Below, in pieces: positions 40,211 to 46,956 of a stretch of DNA of 55,102 nt. The first letter of the stretch is position 1, and the number at the start of each line of letters is the position of its first letter. The notes under the pieces were generated by a model, which ran no database searches, was not told where the DNA came from, and saw only the letters and a list, made by a program, of their open reading frames with translations. The translations under genes and the position numbers were made by a program. Origin of the DNA: Thermoplasmata archaeon (GTDB taxonomy: Archaea; Thermoplasmatota; Thermoplasmata; UBA184); contig JAKAZU010000004.1 of assembly GCA_021826525.1 (NCBI GenBank), positions 1 to 55,102 of the forward strand. Direction: 5' to 3'.

Positions 40211-40843
40211 TTAGGTGGGGAGCGGGACGGTAAGGGTGCCCGAGTAGCCCGTGACGCCGACCGTCTCGAGCGTCAACGTCTGGTTGGTGAACGACGTGGG
40301 GGCTCCGACATCGATCCAGAGCTTCATCACGGTGGTAAGAGGCGAACCGGTCGTGTACGGAGATGTCGCAGTCCAGCCGGGTCCGGAAAGACCGGCGACC
40401 GATCCGGGGGCGTACGACACGATCCCCGGCGGAACCGTCGACGTAAGGATCGAGAAATTCCAGCCGGACGTGGAAACGGTCTGCGATAACTGATTCTCCA
40501 CATAGATCTCAAGCGACGAGGGAGAGGGGGCACTACCGCTCGCCGTCGTAATCGGAACGACCCAACAGGTGACGTCACCCAGGCACCCCGTGGAGTTTGG
40601 ACCCGGATTCGTGCAACCGGCCATCGGACCGTAGCACGTCGCCACCCCCCAGGCGAGATTTCCCGACAGCGGCGTGGTCACGTGGCTGACCAGCGGTATG
40701 AGAAACACATAGAGAACGGCGGCGAGCACGACCGTAATCGCGACCAGCAGGATCGTCGCGATGATCGGCGAGACCGCCCGGCGATCCCGACGGTGGGTCA
40801 GGAGCCGCAGGTCGCCGGCCCGTCGTCGTACTCCTCGCATCAT
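40211..40843 (-). CDS. Archaeal type IV pilin (class III signal peptide)
   Basis: 210 residues. The N terminus is basic (R-R-D-R-R-A) and is followed directly by the archaeal pilin signature V-S-P-I-I-A-T-I-L-L-V-A-I-T-V-V-L-A-A-V, a hydrophobic helix that forms the filament core; a PibD-type peptidase would cut before it. The mature domain is beta-rich with N-x-S/T sequons, T-rich, and two cysteine pairs (A-T-C-Y...G-C-T and G-C-L-G-D-V-T-C). It is a single gene with no pilus ATPase near. An ATG 33 nt further upstream is in frame; the one used here has a TATA-like TCAAATGG 34 nt before it. It is divergent from the RHH/FtsZ-like genes. Confidence 0.85.
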   Translation of the reverse strand: MMRGVRRRAGDLRLLTHRRDRRAVSPIIATILLVAITVVLAAVLYVFLIPLVSHVTTPLSGNLAWGVATCYGPMAGCTNPGPNSTGCLGDVTCWVVPITTASGSAPSPSSLEIYVENQLSQTVSTSGWNFSILTSTVPPGIVSYAPGSVAGLSGPGWTATSPYTTGSPLTTVMKLWIDVGAPTSFTNQTLTLETVGVTGYSGTLTVPLPT

Positions 40844-41092
40844 GGAACGTACCCGTACTGGGACGGTTGCTCCCATTTGAGCCTTCAGTTGGAGTTGGCC
40901 GAGACCAACTCCGCCTCTCCATGGACGCCGGGCGAGCGCACGCGCACAGCACCTAGGGGTTATACTCCGCCAGCGGAAGTCGGCGCGCTGTTCGACGAGT
41001 ACAAATTTTTGTTTGACACGTCAGAGAAACGTTGGGAGAATCCCCACGCACATGGTTTCTCGCTTTTTCTCGCGATGTTTAAGTAGTAGGAA
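40844..41092. other. Longest gene-free region, between the pilin and the RHH gene
   Basis: About 250 bp with no convincing coding region and no tRNA-like structure. It holds an 8-bp perfect inverted repeat (40891-40912), A/T-rich stretches ACAAATTTTTGT (41002-41013) and GTTTAAGTAG (41077-41086), and AGTATAACC on the minus strand near 40958-40966. The last plus-strand stretch is only 12 nt from the RHH ATG, so the RHH start or promoter may differ from the ones given. Confidence 0.5.
40891..40912. repeat. Perfect 8-bp inverted repeat, candidate operator
   Basis: GGAGTTGG, six bases, CCAACTCC. It lies just upstream of the TATA-like element of the pilin and 180 bp before the divergent gene for a double ribbon-helix-helix protein. 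It could be an operator or an RNA hairpin. Confidence 0.4.
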
Positions 41093-41614
41093 ATGGGTCA
41101 TACGGACGTAACCGTGTTCGACAACGTCCCCCGTCGAGAAACCCCGCTCGTTCGCGAGCGGAACGCTCGCCGGACCGACCCCGAGGACGCACGCATCGCC
41201 CTACGGTGCAACCGCAAGGAACTGGAGCTGATCGACTCGTTCGTGGCCAACGGCGAGTTCGAGAGCCGCTCCGAGCTCTTGCGGGCGGCGATGCACGCGC
41301 TGCTCCGGTCGCGCTCGTTGTCGTCCGAGGTCGCGCTCGCCCGAGATTCTGAGGGTTACGTCGAAGTGCCCGTGCGCATGCGACCGCACGAGCTCGCCGA
41401 GTGGCAAGCCTTCGCCCGACTGGTGGAGAACGGACAGCCCGTGCGCGATGTCCTCGCGCGAGCGATCCGAGAGTTGGCGGCCGGCCGCCGCATACGTGAC
41501 ACCGTCGCCTACCACCGCGAAGGGATACAGCAAGCCGCCGCGCGGCAGGAGCAGGAGTCGGCACTTAGTGAAAGCGGAAAGAATCTCGAACGCAAGGGCG
41601 TGCTCGGTCGATAG
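41093..41614 (+). CDS. Ribbon-helix-helix regulator with two RHH-like domains
   Basis: 173 residues, soluble. The first RHH unit covers about 33-72: ribbon A-R-I-A-L-R-C-N, helix K-E-L-E-L-I-D-S-F-V-A-N-G, then S-R-S-E-L-L-R-A-A-M-H-A-L-L. A second similar unit covers about 89-130: Y-V-E-V-P-V-R-M, H-E-L-A-E-W-Q-A-F-A-R-L-V-E-N-G, V-R-D-V-L-A-R-A-I-R-E-L. RHH proteins bind DNA as dimers through paired ribbons, so two in one chain could form a built-in dimer. The last 40 residues are charged and probably flexible. The FtsZ-like gene follows after 37 nt on the same strand. In haloarchaea the RHH protein CdrS controls ftsZ2; this context is similar, the proteins need not be orthologous. Confidence 0.8.
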   Translation: MGHTDVTVFDNVPRRETPLVRERNARRTDPEDARIALRCNRKELELIDSFVANGEFESRSELLRAAMHALLRSRSLSSEVALARDSEGYVEVPVRMRPHELAEWQAFARLVENGQPVRDVLARAIRELAAGRRIRDTVAYHREGIQQAAARQEQESALSESGKNLERKGVLGR

Positions 41615-41651
41615 GGGTTCCCGAGGTTGATCATGGAAGCGGGGTGGATAC

Positions 41652-42539
41652 ATGTCCGGGGCCGATCGAGGTGCGAGCGTAGGTAGTCCGTCGTCGGGAT
41701 CTGACGAGCCGAACGGAGCGGCGATCTCCGGGACCGTGCGCCTGGGCCAGGATATCCGGTTCGTGATGATCGCCGTCGGCGGAGGCGCGATCCGCGTCGC
41801 ACGGCCGATCGCCCGCCGCCACTTGCGCCACTTGGAAACGGTCGCGATCAACTGCGATCCCCGGGTGCAGGACTGCGAGGAGTTCGACCGTCGAATGTGT
41901 CTGATCCCGGAAATGGGGGGACCTGCCGACACCTGCGGAAGTCCGCTGGCCGGAGCCGTCCTCGCGCGCGCGGCCGAACCGGCACTGCGACGCCTGTTCG
42001 ACGAGGCGCACTTCGTTACGATTATCGGTAGCCTCGGCGGGGGCGCCGGTAGCGGAGTGCTACCGAACCTCCTCGAGCTCGCAAGCGAGCGCAGCCGGCA
42101 CGTGACCGCCTTCGTCCTGAAGCCGTTCGCCTGTGAAGGAGAGCGCCGTGCGATCGCGGACCGGACGATCGGCCGCATCCACTTGCTCGAAGGCTTCTCC
42201 GACCTCAAGAACCAAAACCGTGCCGCCCTTCATGTCCTCGATAACCAATCGCTCGTCGGACCGCTGGGCTCTCGAGCGTTCCGGAGCGTCTCCGAACACT
42301 GGGCACAGGTCATCGGCGACTACGTGGAACAGAACTACATCGACGTCGCCGAGGCCTTTCTCCACTCGATGCTCTCTCCCGCCATCCCGGCGACGACGGT
42401 GGTAGTACCCCCGACCTCCATCATCGGTCCCGGGATCGCACCGCCCGCCGAGATGCTGCCCCCGATCCCCGCCCAGCACCTCGAGGCCGAGCTCACGTTC
42501 GAGGTCCACAGCGCGGTTCGGCCGCCCCCGACTCCGTAG
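41652..42539 (+). CDS. FtsZ/tubulin-like GTPase lacking the C-terminal domain
   Basis: 295 residues. After a 33-residue flexible start the GTPase fold is clear: M-I-A-V-G-G-G-A at 39-46 (T1 loop), V-A-I-N-C-D-P at 64-70 (FtsZ A-I-N-T-D), the tubulin signature I-G-S-L-G-G-G-A-G-S-G at 125-135 with Ala in place of Thr, and V-L-K-P-F-A-C-E-G-E-R-R at 155-166 (FtsZ K-P-F-x-x-E-G-R-R). A segment aligning with the T7 loop reads I-D-V-A-E (230-234), so the second catalytic Asp is Glu. After it only a Pro-rich tail of about 55 residues remains instead of the ~110-residue FtsZ C-terminal domain. It is therefore a divergent, shortened family member and not the main cell-division FtsZ. The preceding gene encodes an RHH protein. 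Confidence 0.8.
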   Translation: MSGADRGASVGSPSSGSDEPNGAAISGTVRLGQDIRFVMIAVGGGAIRVARPIARRHLRHLETVAINCDPRVQDCEEFDRRMCLIPEMGGPADTCGSPLAGAVLARAAEPALRRLFDEAHFVTIIGSLGGGAGSGVLPNLLELASERSRHVTAFVLKPFACEGERRAIADRTIGRIHLLEGFSDLKNQNRAALHVLDNQSLVGPLGSRAFRSVSEHWAQVIGDYVEQNYIDVAEAFLHSMLSPAIPATTVVVPPTSIIGPGIAPPAEMLPPIPAQHLEAELTFEVHSAVRPPPTP

Positions 42540-42596
42540 GGAAGCGAAAGCACGCTGGGTCGGCCCGGGATCGGGCCATCCTCGGGACGGGACACA

Positions 42597-42606
42597 ACGT
42601 TAAGTG
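42597..42606 (+). promoter_or_regulatory. TATA-like element of the 54-aa membrane protein
   Basis: ACGTTAAGTG is centred about 29 nt before the ATG at 42631 and supports that start instead of the in-frame GTG at 42604. Confidence 0.4.
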
Positions 42607-42630
42607 GGGGATTCGTTGAATGCGACGCGA

Positions 42631-42795
42631 ATGGACGGCCGCATCCTCACGGCGCTTTTGACGATCCTCCTCCCCGCGGTCCTGATCGGGGTGACGATCG
42701 AGTTCTTCTCGTCAAACCCGCTGGCGATCCTGGGTCTGTTCGTCGTGATCGTCGGCGGAACGTTCTGGCTCTTGTCCTACACCGACTCGTTCTAG
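42631..42795 (+). CDS. 54-aa protein with two membrane helices
   Basis: A small hydrophobic protein: M-D-G-R, a helix of about 20 residues (I-L-T-A-L-L-T-I-L-L-P-A-V-L-I-G-V-T-I), a short polar loop F-F-S-S-N-P, a second helix (L-A-I-L-G-L-F-V-V-I-V-G-G-T-F-W-L-L) and S-Y-T-D-S-F. A hairpin in the membrane is expected. I do not recognise a family. It follows the FtsZ-like gene by 91 nt on the same strand but seems to have its own TATA-like element. It could be a membrane partner of the FtsZ-like protein; that is a guess from position. Confidence 0.6.
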   Translation: MDGRILTALLTILLPAVLIGVTIEFFSSNPLAILGLFVVIVGGTFWLLSYTDSF

Positions 42796-42808
42796 CGCCG
42801 GCCGCGCC

Positions 42809-43600
42809 TCATTGATACATGGAGTCGGCACCCGAGGGAGGCGCCGGCTCGGTCCCGGGAGAACTACCGGGCGGTGGAGAGGCCTTCATAACGGCCCGAA
42901 GCGCCCGCTCGATCTCCTCGGCTTGGGCGCGCAGGGGCAGCGTATCGATCTTGAGCTCGGGGAGCACCCGGTCCAGCGCCTCGATCAGCGCGGCCCCGGC
43001 TCGGTGGTCCGGGAAGACCTGAGCCGACCGCGCGGTCGCGAGCAGCACGGCCACTGGGAGTTGTCGGTCGAGCGCCTGGACCAGCAACGCTCCCGAGACG
43101 CCGCCGAGGACTCCCTCGTCGAGCGCTTCGGCGCCGCTCTTGCGGATTGAGTCGAACGCCGGCCCGCTGGACGGGGACACGATCGCGTATACCTTGGGTT
43201 CGGGTTCCTTCGTGCTGGTCTCGTCCTCTTCCTCCCCCGGGTGGGTAGAGACACCCTCGAGGACCAATATCCACCGAGCCTTTCGTCGTTCGGCCTCGTT
43301 CAGGAGCCTGCGGGCCAAGGAGGAGGCCTGGGAGGGGGTGGGGGGGAACTCGGAAAGAACCACCGCGAAGTCTTTGCGTCCGTAGACGCGAATGGGCGGG
43401 TTGACAATCCCGCCCTGAATCACCGCGATCGGGGGCATCTCCTGCGATGATAAGACGCCGATACGAGGAAGCTTGAGCGTTCGGACGATGTAATGGGCTG
43501 CGATCGTGGTCGCGAGCCCGGCACTCGGAAAGCACGTCAAGATGGTAGCTCCGGGGTCGAGCGGCGGGGCCCCTTCCTCGTCCTTCCAGATGAACTCCAT
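42809..43600 (-). CDS. PAC2-family protein (proteasome assembly chaperone-like)
   Basis: 263 residues. Archaeal PAC2-family proteins resemble the eukaryotic proteasome-assembly chaperone PAC2 and have a purine-nucleoside-phosphorylase-like fold. Seen: I-L-T-C-F-P-S-A-G-L-A-T-T-I-A-A-H-Y-I-V near the start, P-P-I-R-V-Y, W-I-L-V-L-E-G-V after the mid-domain, G-G-V-S-G-A-L-L-V and then a predicted substrate-binding-like C-terminal half. The tail is Pro/Ser-rich. The open frame reaches far upstream as a shadow of fen1; the ATG at 43600 with a TATA-like CCTAAATC 35 nt upstream is preferred over the ATG at 43645. Molecular function in archaea is unproven. Confidence 0.82.
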   Translation of the reverse strand: MEFIWKDEEGAPPLDPGATILTCFPSAGLATTIAAHYIVRTLKLPRIGVLSSQEMPPIAVIQGGIVNPPIRVYGRKDFAVVLSEFPPTPSQASSLARRLLNEAERRKARWILVLEGVSTHPGEEEDETSTKEPEPKVYAIVSPSSGPAFDSIRKSGAEALDEGVLGGVSGALLVQALDRQLPVAVLLATARSAQVFPDHRAGAALIEALDRVLPELKIDTLPLRAQAEEIERALRAVMKASPPPGSSPGTEPAPPSGADSMYQ

Positions 43601-43631
43601 GTCCTCGCCTCGTACGGAGCACGCGAAGGCG

Positions 43632-43639
43632 GGATTTAG
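43632..43639 (-). promoter_or_regulatory. TATA-like element of the PAC2 gene
   Basis: CCTAAATC on the minus strand, about 35 nt before the ATG at 43600; it supports that start. Confidence 0.35.
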
Positions 43640-43702
43640 GCTCATGCGTCCGATCGTGCGATCCGCCGGCAAGGCCAAGTACTGAAGTCCGCTCGCCGGA
43701 AC

Positions 43703-44746
43703 GTGGGGCTTCCGTTCAAGGATATTGTGACCCCGCGGGAGCTTCCGTGGAGCGCCCTCTCGGGTCGGGCCGTCGCCGTCGACGCCTACAATGCCCTCTA
43801 TCAGTTCCTCGCGACCATCCGGCAAGCGGACGGCCAGCCTTTCTCCGACGCCGATGGCCTCCCGACGAGCCATCTGATGGGTTCCTTCTATCGGACGACG
43901 TCCCTTCTCGCTGCGGGCGTCCGACCTGTCTGGGTCTTCGATGGGAAGCCGCCCGAACGCAAGGCCGGCACGATCCGGCAGCGGATCGAGGCGAAGGAGC
44001 GGGCTACCGAGCAATGGCACGCGGCGCTCGCTGTCGGCGACCTGGCGACGGCCCGCCGGAAGGCGGCCCAGACTTCTCGGCTCACCCCCCCGATGGTTGA
44101 GGAGACGATCGAGTTGCTCGACGCTCTGGGGGTCCCCACGGTCCGCGCGCCGAGCGAAGGGGAGGCGCAAGCGGCTCGCATGGCGGCCGACGGCGTCGTG
44201 TGGGCCACGGCGTCCGAAGACTACGATACATTGCTCTTCGGAGCGCCCCGGCTCGTTCGGGGACTGGCCGCCCGCCGCTCCGGCCGGACCGGCGGAACGG
44301 ACGCGGCTCAGCTCATCGATCGGGAAGAGATGCTCCGGCTCCTCCATATCTCGGGGGACGAGCTGATCCTGATCGGGATCCTCGTGGGAACGGACTTCAA
44401 CGACGGCGTTCGGGGCTACGGACCGAAGAAAGCGCTGAAGATCGTCCAAGAGCACCTAGGTTGGGCCGAGACGATAGCCCGCACGGGCCTCGACCCGACC
44501 GAGGCGGATGAGGTCGCCGAGATCTTTCGCCATCCGAACACGACGCCGGCACCGCTCCTCGACTTCCGTCCACCGGACCCCGATCGGGTGGCCCACGTTC
44601 TCGTTCGCCGTCACGGTTTCTCGGAGGAGCGGGTGCGCTCGGCGCTTCAACGCGTGGGGCGCGCTCCGACGCAGGCAAAACCGGTTCCGACCACCCCGCG
44701 CGGGCGCCAACAGAGCCTCGATCGTTTCGAGGAGGTCCCGTCGTGA
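43703..44746 (+). CDS. fen1: Flap endonuclease 1
   Basis: Cuts 5' flaps during Okazaki fragment maturation and base excision repair. 347 residues from GTG (M-G-L-P-F as in archaeal FEN1). Seen: V-A-V-D-A-Y-N (first catalytic Asp), V-W-V-F-D-G-K-P-P, A-P-S-E-G-E-A-Q-A-A with the catalytic acids, S-E-D-Y-D-T-L-L-F-G, and G-T-D-F-N-D-G-V-R-G-Y-G-P-K-K-A-L for the helix-two-turn-helix. The C terminus has Q-Q-S-L-D-R-F, a PCNA-binding (PIP) motif. It is followed by ftcD with a GTGA overlap. Confidence 0.96.
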   Translation: MGLPFKDIVTPRELPWSALSGRAVAVDAYNALYQFLATIRQADGQPFSDADGLPTSHLMGSFYRTTSLLAAGVRPVWVFDGKPPERKAGTIRQRIEAKERATEQWHAALAVGDLATARRKAAQTSRLTPPMVEETIELLDALGVPTVRAPSEGEAQAARMAADGVVWATASEDYDTLLFGAPRLVRGLAARRSGRTGGTDAAQLIDREEMLRLLHISGDELILIGILVGTDFNDGVRGYGPKKALKIVQEHLGWAETIARTGLDPTEADEVAEIFRHPNTTPAPLLDFRPPDPDRVAHVLVRRHGFSEERVRSALQRVGRAPTQAKPVPTTPRGRQQSLDRFEEVPS

Positions 44747-46215
44747 GCTGGCTCGAGTGCGTGCCGAACTTCTCCGAAGGGAGGGATGCCGCCAAAGTCG
44801 GACGCATCGCGGGCGCGGCTCGGAACGTGCCGGGCGTCGTGGTGCTCGACGTCGAGTCGAACGCCGATCACAATCGATCGGTGATCACGCTCGTCGGGAA
44901 TGGAACGGCGTTGATCGAGGCAGCGATGGCGATGATGCGCGTGGCGACCGAGCTCATTGATCTCAACCACCACCAAGGGGAGCACCCCCGCATCGGAGCG
45001 ACCGACGTTGTCCCGTTCGTCCCGCTGGAAGGCTCCACGATTGCCGACGCAATCGAGTGCGCGAACCGACTCGGCGAGCAGGTGGCCCGCGAGCTCGGGA
45101 TCCCGGTTTATCTCTACGGCGCCGCGGCCCGACGGCCCGAGCGGTCCGAGCTGCCGAACGTGCGCGCGGGCGAGTTCGAGGGACTTCGAGAGTCCATCCT
45201 GCGCGACCCGGCCCGTGCGCCCGACTTTGGGGAGGCGCACGTTCACCCCACGGCGGGGGCCGTGGCGATTGGTGCGCGCGCGGTGCTCATCGCCTACAAT
45301 GCCTATCTGACGACCCCGGACGTGCAGGTCGCGAAGCGGATTGCCCGAACGGTGCGCGCGCGGGACGGCGGTCTCGCGGAGGTGCGGGCTCTGGGCTTCG
45401 AGATCAAGGAACGGAACCGCGCGCAGGTCTCGATGAACCTCACCGACTACCGCCGCACGCCCATCCACCGAGCGCTCGAGGCGGTCCGCCGCGAAGCGAG
45501 GCGCTATGGCGTGGAGGTCGAGGAGTCCGAGATCGTTGGCCTCGTTCCGGAGGAAGCGCTCTTCGACGCAGCGGAGTACTATCTCCAACTCAATCACTTC
45601 GACCGGGCGGCGATCCTGGAACGAAAGGTCCGGAGTGCCGCAGGATCCGAAGAGTCCTTCCCACGGTTCCTCGAGCGGCTCGCCGCGCGCACGCCCACGC
45701 CCGGAGGAGGGAGCGCCGCGGCCGCGGCGGGCGCCCTCGCGGCCGCGCTGGGCGAAATGGTCCTCGCGTACTCCATCGGCGCGAACACCCCGGGCGACGA
45801 TCCTCTTGTCGCAGCCCGGACCGCTTGCCGGGACGCGCGGACCTTCTTCGTCCGAGCCGTGGACGACGATGCGGCCGCGTACGAGGCAGTTCGCGCCGCC
45901 CGCAAGGAGCTCAAGGACCACCCGGCGGACCCGGCCAAGCTCGCCGCGAACATCGCAGCGCTGCGCCGTTCGGCCGACGTTCCGCTATCCACCGCGCGGA
46001 ACGCGGTCCGGCTCGCCGAGGTTCTGCGTTCCGTAGGACCAAGGACCAAGCCGGCTCTCGCGAGCGATCTGACGACCTCGCTTGCGCTCCTCTCAGCCGC
46101 TCGCGACGGTGGGCTCGCGAACGTCCGGGTCAACGTGGCGGACCTGAAGGCCGCCGGGCAATCCACCGCGGACTTTGAGGCCGAGGCGGCTCAGCTGAGC
46201 GGCACGGACGGATGA
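44743..46215 (+). CDS. ftcD: Glutamate formiminotransferase / formiminotetrahydrofolate cyclodeaminase fusion
   Basis: 490 residues joining two enzymes of histidine degradation and folate one-carbon supply. Residues about 1-295 are the formiminotransferase: E-C-V-P-N-F-S-E-G at the start and H-Q-G-E-H-P-R-I-G-A-T-D-V with the catalytic His. From about 305 the cyclodeaminase follows: R-T-P-T-P-G-G-G-S-A-A-A-A-A-G-A-L-A-A-A-L is its signature, then the helical bundle and final N-V-R-V-N. The fused form is known from animals and from some bacteria and archaea. The GTG start overlaps the fen1 stop; arfC starts within its stop codon. Confidence 0.94.
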   Translation: MSWLECVPNFSEGRDAAKVGRIAGAARNVPGVVVLDVESNADHNRSVITLVGNGTALIEAAMAMMRVATELIDLNHHQGEHPRIGATDVVPFVPLEGSTIADAIECANRLGEQVARELGIPVYLYGAAARRPERSELPNVRAGEFEGLRESILRDPARAPDFGEAHVHPTAGAVAIGARAVLIAYNAYLTTPDVQVAKRIARTVRARDGGLAEVRALGFEIKERNRAQVSMNLTDYRRTPIHRALEAVRREARRYGVEVEESEIVGLVPEEALFDAAEYYLQLNHFDRAAILERKVRSAAGSEESFPRFLERLAARTPTPGGGSAAAAAGALAAALGEMVLAYSIGANTPGDDPLVAARTACRDARTFFVRAVDDDAAAYEAVRAARKELKDHPADPAKLAANIAALRRSADVPLSTARNAVRLAEVLRSVGPRTKPALASDLTTSLALLSAARDGGLANVRVNVADLKAAGQSTADFEAEAAQLSGTDG

Positions 46216-46883
46216 GCGACCCCACCCCACGGGCTCGACCGCTCATCTGGGTGAACTGCGCGATTTCGATCGATGGGCGACTCGCGTTCGCTCGCGGCGC
46301 TCGCGCCCGCCTTTCTGGGCCCCAGGACCTCGCACGAGTACAGCGGTTGCGAGCCGAGAGCGATGCAATCGTGGTCGGATCGGGTACGGTGGCTCTGGAC
46401 GACCCATCCCTGGCGGTTCACTGGGAAGAGATCGGCCGCACCGTCGGTCGCCCTCCCACGCGGATCGTGCTCGACTCGAAGGGAAGCCTGCCGGAGGGAG
46501 CCCGGGTGTTCGACGGCTCGTCCCCGACCTTAGTGGCCACGCTCGAGAGCAACCGGCGGACCTATCCCCCGTACGTCGAGCGCCTCGTCGTGGGGCCCGA
46601 TCGGGTCGACCTCGCTCGGCTCTGGGGCATCCTGTACGAGCGGGGCATGCGTCGGATCCTCGTCGAAGGCGGCGCGCGCGTGATCGCGAGCGTCGTGGCC
46701 TCCCGTACTTTCGATCGGCTCACGGTCTACGTCGCCCCGGTGCTCATCGGGCAAGAGACCTCTCCTCCGATGGTCGCAGGACCGGCGGCCCGTGGGTTCG
46801 AGGAACTGGCCCGGCTCCGACTGCTGGGCGTGGAACGCCTGGATGATGGGTACGTCGCGAGCTACGAGCCGAGCCTTCCGTGA
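46212..46883 (+). CDS. arfC: 2,5-diamino-6-ribosylamino-pyrimidinone 5'-phosphate reductase (RibD C-terminal family)
   Basis: Reduces the ribosyl side chain to ribitol with NADPH in archaeal riboflavin/F420 precursor synthesis. 223 residues, a RibD C-terminal (DHFR-like) domain alone: W-V-N-C-A-I-S-I-D-G-R-L-A at the start, A-I-V-V-G-S-G-T-V-A-L-D-D-P-S-L for the substrate site, P-T-R-I-V-L-D-S-K-G, and I-L-V-E-G-G-A-R-V for the cofactor region. The single-domain size matches MJ0671-type enzymes. Coupled to ftcD by an ATGA overlap. No other riboflavin gene is nearby. Confidence 0.9.
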   Translation: MSDPTPRARPLIWVNCAISIDGRLAFARGARARLSGPQDLARVQRLRAESDAIVVGSGTVALDDPSLAVHWEEIGRTVGRPPTRIVLDSKGSLPEGARVFDGSSPTLVATLESNRRTYPPYVERLVVGPDRVDLARLWGILYERGMRRILVEGGARVIASVVASRTFDRLTVYVAPVLIGQETSPPMVAGPAARGFEELARLRLLGVERLDDGYVASYEPSLP

Positions 46884-46956
46884 GCGGAACCCTGCCCCCC
46901 GCTCCACGAACGAGTTATGAACTCACCACCCTCCGGGAGGGGCGAAGAACCGGACC

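Noticed and set aside
40844..41092. Possible tRNA or small RNA gene in the longest gene-free region
   Set aside because: No T-loop or anticodon stem pattern was found; only short repeats and A/T-rich stretches are visible.
42809..44455. PAC2 protein of 548 residues
   Set aside because: The upstream half is antisense to fen1; the PAC2 domain begins only near 43600.
44743..46215. Histidine-utilisation gene cluster around ftcD
   Set aside because: No hutH, hutU or hutI is nearby; ftcD sits between fen1 and arfC, so a cluster cannot be claimed.
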